From Candidatus Binatia bacterium (GTDB lineage Bacteria; Desulfobacterota; Binatia; Bin18), in contig JAJDTY010000071.1 in NCBI GenBank assembly GCA_022826945.1, positions 41,397-105,396 of the forward strand: 64,000 nt of DNA, read 5' to 3'. Numbering within the stretch: the first letter of the stretch is position 1; each line of letters begins with the position of its first letter. The notes under the pieces were generated by a model that was given only the letters and a program-made list of their open reading frames with translations, was not told where the DNA came from and did no database searches. The translations under genes were made by a program, and so were the position numbers. Shown piece by piece: positions 25,210 to 33,367 of the stretch.

Positions 25210-26316
25210 ATGATTTTCCCCCAGCGTCTCGTCCAGAAAATCTGGACTCGTCAGGGCTTCTTCGGCGTGTTGGGCTGGCTGGCGGCCGTTCCACTCTCGA
25301 TTCTGTTCTCAGCTGGCGTCCGAATCCGTAATTTTTTATACGAGAAGGGTATTCTTCGCAGTGAACAGATTCCCCTTCACATCATTAGCATAGGTAATCT
25401 TACTGTTGGCGGAACGGGGAAGACGCCTTTCGTTCTCTGGCTCGCTCGTTTGCTGCACGCTCAGCATCACCGGGTTGCCATTCTTTCAAGAGGCTACAAA
25501 GGGCAGAATAAGGGAGTCACAACAGTGGGTACGGTCGGTCGGGCTCAGGCAACGCCGGAGGAGGTCGGAGATGAAGCCGTAATGCTGGCCAGGACCTTTT
25601 CCGGTGTCGTTCTGGCCGGACGCGACCGCGTCCGAGCGGCCCGGCTGGCACAAGGAACCTATGGCGTTGAGGTATTGATTCTGGATGATGGTTTTCAATA
25701 TCGACGCTTAGGCCGTAGCCTCGACATTCTGCTGCTTGATGCCCAGCAAAGAGAAACTACTAGGTGGTTGCTCCCCGCCGGCCCATTCCGCGAACCGTCT
25801 ACTGCCATACGTCGAGCGGACTTGGTCGTTGTAACGAAGGGAGAGACGGTGCAGGCTCAGCAGGACTACGCGGCCTCCCTTCACATACGTGAGAAGCCTC
25901 TCTTTTTTGCGAATCCATGTCCGACCGCACTTATTCACTCCACGCATGGTGAGTGGCAAGAGTTGCCCTTATTTTTATTGGCACATAAGAAGGTGATGAC
26001 GGTCAGCGGTGTTGCAACTCCAGATCTATTCCACCGTTTTATCAGAGAAGCAGACGCGGAAATTATAGACATGATGGTATTTCCAGACCATCACGTTTAT
26101 ACAGAAAGAGACTGGCAAACGATTGTATCAGCCAGCAGAGTGTGTGATTTCGTAGTGACGACAGAGAAAGATCTGGTAAAGCTTGAGAAGTTTCCGTTTG
26201 CCACGGATAAGCTCGTTGCTCTCCGTATCGATATGGAGGTCGACGATGCCGAGCAGTTCTTAGCGTTTATTGAGTCTCAACTGAAAGGAATAGGGGAAAG
26301 AAAAGACGGAGAGTAA
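25210..26316 (+). CDS. lpxK: Tetraacyldisaccharide 4'-kinase LpxK
   Basis: This 368-residue membrane-bound kinase phosphorylates the 4' position of the lipid A disaccharide. It has an N-terminal hydrophobic segment (about 17-36) and the P-loop GNLTVGGTGKTP (62-73). SRGYKG, GDEAVMLA and LDDGFQ motifs follow, and FPDHHVY lies in the C-terminal half. The ATG at 25210 is chosen because its product starts like other LpxK proteins. A longer frame would overlap waaA. No Shine-Dalgarno sequence is seen, so coupling to waaA is likely. Confidence 0.93.
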   Translation: MIFPQRLVQKIWTRQGFFGVLGWLAAVPLSILFSAGVRIRNFLYEKGILRSEQIPLHIISIGNLTVGGTGKTPFVLWLARLLHAQHHRVAILSRGYKGQNKGVTTVGTVGRAQATPEEVGDEAVMLARTFSGVVLAGRDRVRAARLAQGTYGVEVLILDDGFQYRRLGRSLDILLLDAQQRETTRWLLPAGPFREPSTAIRRADLVVVTKGETVQAQQDYAASLHIREKPLFFANPCPTALIHSTHGEWQELPLFLLAHKKVMTVSGVATPDLFHRFIREADAEIIDMMVFPDHHVYTERDWQTIVSASRVCDFVVTTEKDLVKLEKFPFATDKLVALRIDMEVDDAEQFLAFIESQLKGIGERKDGE

Positions 26317-26323
26317 GAGTACT

Positions 26324-27061
26324 ATGGCAGCTCCGTTTCTTATTCAAGCGGTTTCCAACCTACTGGCTGATATTCCTGATGAGGGGAAAACCCTTCTCGA
26401 TGTTAGCTGTAAAGAGGGGGACGTTTTAGCATCGTTACAACATCGACGTTTCGCGCTTCGGGGGACCAATTTTGAAGCGAGAGGATCGGACAAGAACGGA
26501 ATCCCTATTGATTATGGCGTGGACCTGCGAGAGCGGCTGCCCTACGACGATGCAAGTTTTGATGTGGTTTTGCTGGTTGAGGTCATTGAACACCTGTCCG
26601 ACCATCAAGCGGCATTGGGCGAGTTAGCGCGTGTTCTCAAACCTGGCGGATCGTTAATTCTGACCACACCCAATGTTATGCGCCTAAACTCGCGGGTGCA
26701 TTTTATGCTCAGTGGATACCACAAGACCAAACGGCGCTTTATTCCATTTGAGACTCCTCTCAACCACGCCCACCGGTTTCACAACTATCCGATTGAGCTG
26801 CCAATTTTATACTATCTGTGCAAGCAAAACGGACTCGGTCTGGAATGTATGGGTCACAGTAAGGTCAAGCTCTACTCGTGGTTCTTGCTGGCGACGCTGG
26901 GTTTACCCGTGACGGCCTATACCTGGTACACACTGTGGATACGTGAGAAAAACCCGAACCGGCGACAGGAAAACAGGAAGCTGCTGCGCTGGCTGTGTCA
27001 CCCCCGTCTTCTGATAGAAGACAATTTAGTGTTACGCCTCCGGAAAGTTGGGATCGTTTAA
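26324..27061 (+). CDS. Class I SAM-dependent methyltransferase-like protein
   Basis: This 245-residue protein has the layout of a Rossmann methyltransferase: post-motif-I acid region, YDDASFDVVLLVEVIEH (74-90) and the LKPGGSLILTTPN segment (105-117). Motif I is degenerate: residues 24-33 read LLDVSCKEGD in place of the usual LDxGxGxG. A hydrophobic segment near 187-205 suggests membrane association. It sits between lpxK and waaF, overlapping the waaF start by one base, so it probably modifies an LPS intermediate or undecaprenyl/lipid-linked sugar. The target is unknown. Confidence 0.78.
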   Translation: MAAPFLIQAVSNLLADIPDEGKTLLDVSCKEGDVLASLQHRRFALRGTNFEARGSDKNGIPIDYGVDLRERLPYDDASFDVVLLVEVIEHLSDHQAALGELARVLKPGGSLILTTPNVMRLNSRVHFMLSGYHKTKRRFIPFETPLNHAHRFHNYPIELPILYYLCKQNGLGLECMGHSKVKLYSWFLLATLGLPVTAYTWYTLWIREKNPNRRQENRKLLRWLCHPRLLIEDNLVLRLRKVGIV

Positions 27062-28128
27062 TGGAACGTCTCCTCGTTGCCCAGACCGGTTTTCTTGGAG
27101 ACGTGGTTTTGACCACTCCGCTCCTCAGCACCCTGCGGCGCTCACTCAACCTCGAATCGCTGACCGTCCTCACGACCCCTCAGGCACGACCGCTCGTCCA
27201 AGATCACCCAGCAGTGGACAACGTTCTCGTCGATAGCAAGCGTGGGGATGATCGAGGGTTTTTCGGCATGCTGCAAATGGCTCGCCGGCTCCAACGCCAG
27301 CACTTTACGCTGGCGGTCGCACCGCATAAATCCTTTCGGACCGCTCTGCTGCTGGCCCTGGCTAACATTCCGCACCGTGTTGGATTTCGTCAAAGTCCCG
27401 GCTGGTTCTTGTACCATCAGACCGCCCAGCGAGACACCGACCGACACGAAGTTGAACGCATTTTATGCATTATGCGTATTTTTGGTCTTGATCCCGAATC
27501 CTGCGACCGTACACCATATGTCGCTTATCATCCAGCCACCCAGACCAATGTCCAACGATTCTTTGACGAGGCCCAGATTGCCGCCTCCGACCCGGTGTTT
27601 GTAGTGTGTCCGGGCTCAGTCTGGTATACAAAACGCTGGACAACGGCAGGCTATAGTGCCTTAGTTCGTTCGCTGGCACGTGACTATGGACGCGTGGTGC
27701 TGTGTGGCGGTCCGGAGGACGTGCCCATAGCGCAGGAGATCGAAGAGCAGGCCCAGGTAGCAAGCCTGCTCAACCTTGCCGGTCAGGCCGACCTGCAAAC
27801 GTTTATGGCTCTCATTGATCGGGCTCAGGTGGTCATTAGCAATGACAGTGCCCCTATGCATCTTGCCATTGCGCGGCAGATCCCGGTTGTTGCGATCTTT
27901 TGCGCGACGACGCCAAGCTTGGGGTACGGCCCGTATAGCGATAAGGCGGTGATCGTTGAAAAAAAAGAGCTGTTTTGTCGCCCCTGTCGTCGGCATGGTG
28001 GCCCTTCCTGTCCACGTGGCACTGAAGAATGTATGCAGCTGATAACGGTCCATGACGTATTAGCCGGTGTTGATGGGCTTCTCAAACGATCAGCGCCTCG
28101 TCCTGTGCAGATAAGCCACGACCAGTAG
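27061..28128 (+). CDS. waaF: ADP-heptose:LPS heptosyltransferase II-like (WaaF)
   Basis: This 355-residue GT9 glycosyltransferase starts with LLVAQTGFLGDVVLTTPLL, the typical heptosyltransferase N-terminus. It contains VCPGSVWYTKRW in the middle and the donor-binding NDSAPMHLAIA segment, followed by GYGPY and a CxxC-x9-C cluster near the C-terminus. It transfers L-glycero-D-manno-heptose from ADP-heptose to the inner core, here most like WaaF. The ATG overlaps the preceding methyltransferase stop (TAATG). The 107-residue GT2-tail gene begins seven bases later. Confidence 0.88.
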   Translation: MERLLVAQTGFLGDVVLTTPLLSTLRRSLNLESLTVLTTPQARPLVQDHPAVDNVLVDSKRGDDRGFFGMLQMARRLQRQHFTLAVAPHKSFRTALLLALANIPHRVGFRQSPGWFLYHQTAQRDTDRHEVERILCIMRIFGLDPESCDRTPYVAYHPATQTNVQRFFDEAQIAASDPVFVVCPGSVWYTKRWTTAGYSALVRSLARDYGRVVLCGGPEDVPIAQEIEEQAQVASLLNLAGQADLQTFMALIDRAQVVISNDSAPMHLAIARQIPVVAIFCATTPSLGYGPYSDKAVIVEKKELFCRPCRRHGGPSCPRGTEECMQLITVHDVLAGVDGLLKRSAPRPVQISHDQ

Positions 28129-28135
28129 CGTTACC

Positions 28136-28459
28136 ATGACACTCCAAGAACGCTTTGCCACACTTAACGCCACAACATCGGCAACCGCCAAAGAATGGGC
28201 AAGGCAAAACAAACCGGTGAAATCCCGGCATTTTATCTTTTCCCCTCTTGGTGCGTTTTGTTCCACTTATCTTGGCAAGGGTGAGTGGCGACACGGAATG
28301 AACGGCTTAACAATAGCGTTGTTCGATTCCTACGCCGTGCTTGTCACGTATGCCAAGCTATGGGAAATTCAAAATGGACTGATAGATGAGACCCCTAAAC
28401 CTCAGGGTAGCTCATCCACCCCTTCCAGTCATTCACACTCGGACGCGGCCTCGGGGTGA
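28136..28459 (+). CDS. Stand-alone GT2-type C-terminal membrane tail (orphan module)
   Basis: This 107-residue protein corresponds to only the C-terminal tail of WaaE/KdtX-like GT2 glycosyltransferases. Its segment FSPLGAF to YAKLWE parallels residues about 499-539 of the fusion protein encoded at 31676-33367. The shared pattern is a PL-x-x-F start, then a G-(F/L)-x-A-x-x-x-(S/D)-(A/S)-(Y/F)-x-V core, and the ending YAKLWE. No glycosyltransferase catalytic domain is present. The tail probably forms amphipathic or membrane-dipping helices. The C-terminal 25 residues are Ser/His-rich. The stop overlaps the following kinase gene (GTGA), so it is translated in the same operon. Confidence 0.7.
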   Translation: MTLQERFATLNATTSATAKEWARQNKPVKSRHFIFSPLGAFCSTYLGKGEWRHGMNGLTIALFDSYAVLVTYAKLWEIQNGLIDETPKPQGSSSTPSSHSHSDAASG

Positions 28460-29184
28460 GCTTCTACGCGCACGTCCCTGATACGATGTTCGTCGTCTTC
28501 CGTTCGCTGACACCCCCAAACGGATTTGCTGAACATGCGACCACCGCCTGTAGCTGGTGGCTCAGAGATGGACACGGGTCTGCACTGCTCAGCGCCCTAG
28601 AAGCAATCAAAGCCGGCAGGGCTGACCGTCTCCAAGGCGGGCGAGGTATAATCCAGCGCGTTCCGTTCGACGCCCAGGGTCCTGCTATCGTCCGATGCTA
28701 TCAACGTGGGGGTTTGGTTCGCCATTTTGTACACGACCTGTATTGGGACCACCCACCGCGCCCCTTTGCCGAGCTCTGCACGACGGTTATAGCTCGCGAA
28801 CGTGGCGTTCCGACGGTTGAGGTCTTGGGCGCTGGGGTTGAGTGGCAGTCTTTTGGTTTTTATCGAGGAACCCTCATCACTCGTGAAGCCCCAGGGTTCC
28901 TCAACTGGCAGGAATGGCTGCACACCGACCCACCGGTTGAGGAACGACAGGCTGTTACTGAAAGAATCCTACAGACGATCAATACTATGCATGAGAGTGG
29001 CATCTCTCATGCGGACCTCAACCTCACGAATATTCTCGTTCGGAATGACTCTGACCGGTATGAGGTGCTCATTATCGACTTCGACCGGGCACGCATCTTT
29101 CCCGCACCTCTCCCCTCTTCCCATCGCAAACGAAACCTTGCTCGCCTTCGACGCTCAATCGCGAAATTTGACGCCGAGGAGTAG
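28456..29184 (+). CDS. LPS core kinase, Kdo kinase/WaaP-like
   Basis: This 242-residue small kinase of the lipopolysaccharide-kinase (Kdo/WaaP) family phosphorylates Kdo or heptose in the inner core using ATP. The catalytic loop is HADLNLTN (185-192) with Asp187 and Asn192, and DFD (208-210) replaces the DFG. An RGG turn lies near 84-86 and a glycine-rich start near 61-64. Kdo kinase (KdkA) is the closest match by length and motif, but the sugar acceptor is not fixed by the sequence. The GTG start overlaps the orphan-tail stop by four bases. Confidence 0.82.
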   Translation: MSFYAHVPDTMFVVFRSLTPPNGFAEHATTACSWWLRDGHGSALLSALEAIKAGRADRLQGGRGIIQRVPFDAQGPAIVRCYQRGGLVRHFVHDLYWDHPPRPFAELCTTVIARERGVPTVEVLGAGVEWQSFGFYRGTLITREAPGFLNWQEWLHTDPPVEERQAVTERILQTINTMHESGISHADLNLTNILVRNDSDRYEVLIIDFDRARIFPAPLPSSHRKRNLARLRRSIAKFDAEE

Positions 29185-29228
29185 TTGCTTGAGCAAGGGG
29201 CAACTCTTGAGGAGCACTAGAGGGCTGT

Positions 29229-29339
29229 ATGACAATTCCGACAGGATCAAAAAGAGTGATTTCGCTTATCTATTCGTTCAGCTTTTCACCTGGGGCCAGG
29301 AGACGGAGAAACACATTTATTATACCATCCATAGCGTAA
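29229..29339 (+). CDS. Possible 36-codon leader peptide coupled to the next heptosyltransferase
   Basis: A short frame with ATG at 29229 is preceded by GAGGG four bases upstream. It runs 36 codons and stops TAA at 29337-29339, and the stop shares its last A with the ATG of the following heptosyltransferase gene (TAATG). The product is basic in its middle and has no recognised domain. The heptosyltransferase start itself lacks a Shine-Dalgarno sequence, so translational coupling is possible. It could also be a chance frame. Confidence 0.35.
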   Translation: MTIPTGSKRVISLIYSFSFSPGARRRRNTFIIPSIA

Positions 29340-30379
29340 TGCGACCCACTGTTGCCATCCAACCAGATCGCATTCTCATCCTTCTTTTTGGGGCAATTGG
29401 GGATGTGACCCGGGCGCTGCCCTTACTCACTCGAGTCCGGCGGGGCTATCCACAAGCGCATATTACCTGGGCGGTGGAACCAGCGGCGGCTCCTTTGCTT
29501 GAAGCGCACCCTGCCCTCAATGAGATATTGCTCTATAACCGGTCCCAAGGGCCTTGGCGGTTTTGGCCCTTTCTTCAAACGATTCGGTCTCAACAGTTTG
29601 ACTTGGTCCTCGACTTACAGCGCCATGCCAAGAGTGGCTTGGTCAGTCTCTGGTCGCGGGCACCGGTTCGATTGGGGTTTCATCGTCAAAACACTAAAGA
29701 AGGCAATTGGCTGTGTAATACACGTACGCTTGATCCCATTCCAGACTTTTCTCTCAAACTGCGACAATATTTGCGTTTTGCGGATGCTCTGGGTCTGCCC
29801 GACGACGGGATAGCATTTGATCTCCGGCTGCGAGAGGAAGAAGAGCGATATATCGATACCTTACTCGCCAATACCCCGCGTCCTTATGTGACCTTTTTTC
29901 TTGGCTCGCGCTGGCCAAGTCGGTTCTGGTTTCCAACGACAACCGCTCAGGTGGCACGAATCCTCCAGCAGGAGTATGATATAGGCACAGTGTTGATTGG
30001 GGGGCCAGGAGAGGTGGTGTTTGCGAGCCAAGTCAGCGCCGCGCTGGGGGAGGCGAAAGCAACCGACTTGAGTGGAAAGACCAGCCTGCGTGATCTGATT
30101 GGTATTTTCTCGCGTGCCCGGCTCGGCATTGGACCAGATTCAGGCCCTATGCATATTGCCGCAGCAGTTGGAACGCCAGTGATCTCCCTGTGGGGAGCCA
30201 CAAGTCCTATCCGATCGGCACCATGGGGCTCGGAAGATCTTGTTCTGTGTGGCTCAGCAGCGTGTAGCCCATGTTATACGCGAGACTGCAAAATTCAGCG
30301 TGCCTGTATGCAGCGCATTACCCCGGAACAGGTCCTTGAGAAGGCGCGTCACGTCCTCAATCGTATCCAGACGACCTAA
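29339..30379 (+). CDS. GT9-family heptosyltransferase (second)
   Basis: This 346-residue protein is a second ADP-heptose-type GT9 glycosyltransferase. It shows ILLFGAIGDVTRALPLL at the N-terminus, FFLGSRWPSRFW in the middle and GIGPDSGPMHIAAAVGTP with GATSPIRSAPWG near the end. Several cysteines are clustered at the C-terminus. Together with the WaaF-like protein it would supply the inner-core heptose steps, and it might be WaaC (heptosyltransferase I) or a later core heptosyltransferase. The frame extends far upstream over the kinase gene, but the ATG at 29339 gives the standard N-terminus. Confidence 0.82.
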   Translation: MRPTVAIQPDRILILLFGAIGDVTRALPLLTRVRRGYPQAHITWAVEPAAAPLLEAHPALNEILLYNRSQGPWRFWPFLQTIRSQQFDLVLDLQRHAKSGLVSLWSRAPVRLGFHRQNTKEGNWLCNTRTLDPIPDFSLKLRQYLRFADALGLPDDGIAFDLRLREEEERYIDTLLANTPRPYVTFFLGSRWPSRFWFPTTTAQVARILQQEYDIGTVLIGGPGEVVFASQVSAALGEAKATDLSGKTSLRDLIGIFSRARLGIGPDSGPMHIAAAVGTPVISLWGATSPIRSAPWGSEDLVLCGSAACSPCYTRDCKIQRACMQRITPEQVLEKARHVLNRIQTT

Positions 30380-30416
30380 GTACGGCCCAGGAATCAGGGT
30401 CAACCGGCATACCTGT

Positions 30417-31661
30417 ATGAATCGTCCGAATATCCTTTTTCTCCTAATTGACTGTTTACGTGCCGATGCTGTTGTTGGCGAGGATCGGGGCGCGCGGACG
30501 CCGACCCTGGACCGCCTCGTTCGTTCCGGTGTGGCCTGTACGCAGGCCATTGCCTCAGCTTCGTCCACAACGCCCTGTGTGGCTAGCCTGCTGACCGGCA
30601 GCTACTCCTTTGTGCACGGCATTCGTTCGATTTTCGGACTGAAACTGAATCCAGCAGTTCCGTCTTTGGTCGACGCCTTCCGGGCCTACGGCTACAAAAC
30701 CTGGGCGGAGGTGAGTGGCCCCCTCTTTCCTGAGACCGATCTGGATCGCGGTTTTGACGTCTATCACTGTCGAGAGGGGTCAGCCTATCTATCCACGAAT
30801 TGGGGCGCAGATTTTCGACGGCGCTTGCAAAGCCTAGCGGTGCAGCAGCCGTGGTTCGGCTTTTTACACTTATGGGAACTGCATCATCGGCGGCATATCC
30901 TGCCGGCCTTCCGAGGTCTGACCTACGGCCGGAATCGCTACGAGCGCGCGTTATCATGTCTGGACGCCGAGTTGGACAGACTCCTCGCCGTTCTCCCCGA
31001 GAACACACTGGTCGTGGTCCATGGTGACCATGGCGAACATGTCGTCAAGACAGATCTTCAATACCGCTGGTACCGTCTCGTGCGCGATCTGTCTGGGCGG
31101 AAAACGATCAAGCGCGAGGGGCATGAGATGGACGTCTCCGAGGATCTCGTCCGCGTGCCGCTGGTCTTTTCGATGTTGGGAACTGGGACAGACTCCTTTC
31201 GCCTGCCAGTGGGCAAACTCGTCCCTCAGCTCGTCCGCCAGATCGACGCTCTGCCAACCTTGCTGGATCTCGTTGGCGCCCCGGTTCCACTTGGGATTCA
31301 TGGCACGAGTATCAAGCCGACACTACTGGATGATGCCCCACTCGGCCTGGAGGCTTATATAGAAGCGTTTTTGCGCGTTCGTTCAGATCCGCGCGACCAG
31401 CGGGTCGGTTGGCGTACGCCCGAGTGGAAATACATCTATGCCCCCAATAATCCGCATATTCCCGCAGAGCTGTATGACCTTCCGAACGATCCTTCGGAAC
31501 AGTACAACTTGGTCCACCAACGCCAAGATGTGGCTGAACTGCTTCGGCACCGGATCGAGGACATCCGACACGGATCGCGAGCCGCAACGCCGGAATTCGT
31601 CATGTCAGAGACGGAAAAGGCCGACCTTGAAAAGCGGCTGACCGATCTCGGCTATATGTAG
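30417..31661 (+). CDS. Sulfatase-fold (alkaline phosphatase superfamily) protein with Thr at the nucleophile position
   Basis: This 414-residue protein has the sulfatase/alkaline-phosphatase superfamily layout. It starts NILFLLIDCLRAD (metal ligand Asp12) and later shows VHGDHGEH with further metal ligands. In classical sulfatases the active-site sequence is CxPxR, where Cys becomes formylglycine. Here the aligned string is T51-T-P-C-V, so Thr51 replaces the Cys and Val55 the Arg. Thr nucleophiles occur in phosphoethanolamine and phosphoglycerol transferases of this superfamily. Unlike most of those it has no N-terminal membrane domain. It lies inside the LPS core cluster, so a phospho-group transfer or removal on the core is likely. 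Confidence 0.75.
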   Translation: MNRPNILFLLIDCLRADAVVGEDRGARTPTLDRLVRSGVACTQAIASASSTTPCVASLLTGSYSFVHGIRSIFGLKLNPAVPSLVDAFRAYGYKTWAEVSGPLFPETDLDRGFDVYHCREGSAYLSTNWGADFRRRLQSLAVQQPWFGFLHLWELHHRRHILPAFRGLTYGRNRYERALSCLDAELDRLLAVLPENTLVVVHGDHGEHVVKTDLQYRWYRLVRDLSGRKTIKREGHEMDVSEDLVRVPLVFSMLGTGTDSFRLPVGKLVPQLVRQIDALPTLLDLVGAPVPLGIHGTSIKPTLLDDAPLGLEAYIEAFLRVRSDPRDQRVGWRTPEWKYIYAPNNPHIPAELYDLPNDPSEQYNLVHQRQDVAELLRHRIEDIRHGSRAATPEFVMSETEKADLEKRLTDLGYM

Positions 31662-31675
31662 GGAAGCACGTCGTT

Positions 31676-33367
31676 GTGAGCGTTACGAGTTCCGTCAGCA
31701 CGGCAGTGCCCGCCATTGTCCATTCACATCTGGATGCTGCACGAGTCACAGACCTCGTTTCCTTACAGCCAACACACTGGCAGTGCACCCGTATTCTCAA
31801 ACAGGACGCAGGCACGACCGTGACGCTGATGTCCGACTCGATCCAGTCCGTCGTTGTTAAGTGCCACCAGCTGACTCACTGGCGTCGCCGGGCGGACGCA
31901 TTGCTCCATGGCTCCCCGGCTCGGCGAGCGTGGCACGGAGCGCAATTATTACAGAAATACGGCTTTCCCGTTCCTCAACCACTGGCCGTTGTGGAAAAAC
32001 GGAAAGCTGGCTTGGTGCAGGAAAGTGTCTATGTCAGCCAAGCGCTGCCATATCCTCCCCTTTCGGACTATTGGCGGGAGGCTGCGCCGCGCTGGTCTGT
32101 GGCACAGCGCCGTCTTTTTCTTCGAGAATTGGCGCTCTTTGTGCGGTCTTTTCACACGACCGGTCTGTACAGCGGAGACCTGAGAGATGCGAACCTGCTC
32201 GTGGAAACATGCGAAGTGCGTCATGGACCGAGGTGGCAGTTTTGCCTCGTTGACCTTGATCGCCTCAAACACGATCCGAGCCTGACATTGCGGCGGCGTA
32301 TCAAAAATCTGGTACAGCTCGATCGGACCCTAGGCCGTCGAGCCCGGCAGACTGAGCGCCTGTTCTTTTTGTATACCTATCTCGGCCCTCCTCTGCCGTC
32401 ATCTAAGCAGCGCCGCGCCTTGCTCAAAACGTTGCTGTCTGTGCGTCGCCGGAAAGACCGTGAGTATGCCAAACGAAGACGGCGCCACGCGCAGTCCATA
32501 GACAGGGTGCAGACTCCTGGCGCGGACCATACCCTCGACCCACCTCATGGCATCGTTCCCCGGCGTCCTGTCTCGTGCTGTATTGTCTGCTTTAATGAGG
32601 AGCAAGCTATTCGACGCTGTCTTGAAAGCGTCAAGTGGTGCGATGAGATCATCGTGGTTGACTCCTTTTCCACCGATAAGACCGTAGAGATCTGCCGAGA
32701 CTATTCAGCCCGTGTCGTTCAACGCGCGTGGCCGGGCTATGTTGAGCAAAAACGTTTTGCTCTCTCTCAGGCAAGCCATGAGTGGATACTCAACATTGAT
32801 GCGGATGAAGAAGTCAGCCCACTCCTCCAGAATGAGATTCAGGCTGTATTGCAACAGGATGATCCAGCAGTCGACGGATTCTATATCCCGCGTCTCGTCC
32901 ACTATTTAGGGCGCTGGTGGTGGCACGGCTGGTATCCGAGCTATCGGCTGCGGCTCTTTCGGAAACACAAAGTCAGATGGGGAGGTGTGGATCCTCACGA
33001 AAAAGTGCTCCTGCATGGCCACTCCGAGCGTCTGAGCGGCAACCTCCATCACTACACCTATACCGATATCAGTGACCATCTCCGTACCGTGAACAGCCTG
33101 ACAGATATCTCGTCCCGTGAGCTGATACTGCGAAGGCGCCAGAAGTATCTGAGCGATGTATTGTTGCGCCCGTTGTGGCGCTTCTTGAGTTTTTATTTTC
33201 TTCGAGGCTGTATCAGAGATGGGCTTCCTGGCTTTTTTGTTGCCACGACCTCGGCATTCTATGTTTTCCTGAAATACGCCAAGCTATGGGAGCAAGCATC
33301 AGATTCTCCACAGAGTTCGTCCCGGAACGCTTCTCATGACACGCCGGTTACGGATCCTGCACGTTGA
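31676..33367 (+). CDS. Fusion of an LPS-core kinase domain with a GT2 glycosyltransferase
   Basis: This 563-residue protein joins two enzymes. Residues about 55-210 form a WaaP/Kdo-kinase-like kinase with Lys62, the catalytic loop GDLRDANLL (Asp168, Asn173) and DLD (193-195) replacing DFG. A basic, Arg-rich linker (about 255-290) leads to a GT2 glycosyltransferase (297-about 470) with CFNEE, VVDSFSTDKT and a DAD metal site at 375-377. It ends in the WaaE/KdtX-type tail (497-539, ending YAKLWE). The GT2 part probably adds glucose or another hexose to a core heptose. A GTG start at 31676 follows the sulfatase-like gene by 14 bases. The GT4 gene overlaps its end by 32 bases. Confidence 0.8.
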   Translation: MSVTSSVSTAVPAIVHSHLDAARVTDLVSLQPTHWQCTRILKQDAGTTVTLMSDSIQSVVVKCHQLTHWRRRADALLHGSPARRAWHGAQLLQKYGFPVPQPLAVVEKRKAGLVQESVYVSQALPYPPLSDYWREAAPRWSVAQRRLFLRELALFVRSFHTTGLYSGDLRDANLLVETCEVRHGPRWQFCLVDLDRLKHDPSLTLRRRIKNLVQLDRTLGRRARQTERLFFLYTYLGPPLPSSKQRRALLKTLLSVRRRKDREYAKRRRRHAQSIDRVQTPGADHTLDPPHGIVPRRPVSCCIVCFNEEQAIRRCLESVKWCDEIIVVDSFSTDKTVEICRDYSARVVQRAWPGYVEQKRFALSQASHEWILNIDADEEVSPLLQNEIQAVLQQDDPAVDGFYIPRLVHYLGRWWWHGWYPSYRLRLFRKHKVRWGGVDPHEKVLLHGHSERLSGNLHHYTYTDISDHLRTVNSLTDISSRELILRRRQKYLSDVLLRPLWRFLSFYFLRGCIRDGLPGFFVATTSAFYVFLKYAKLWEQASDSPQSSSRNASHDTPVTDPAR

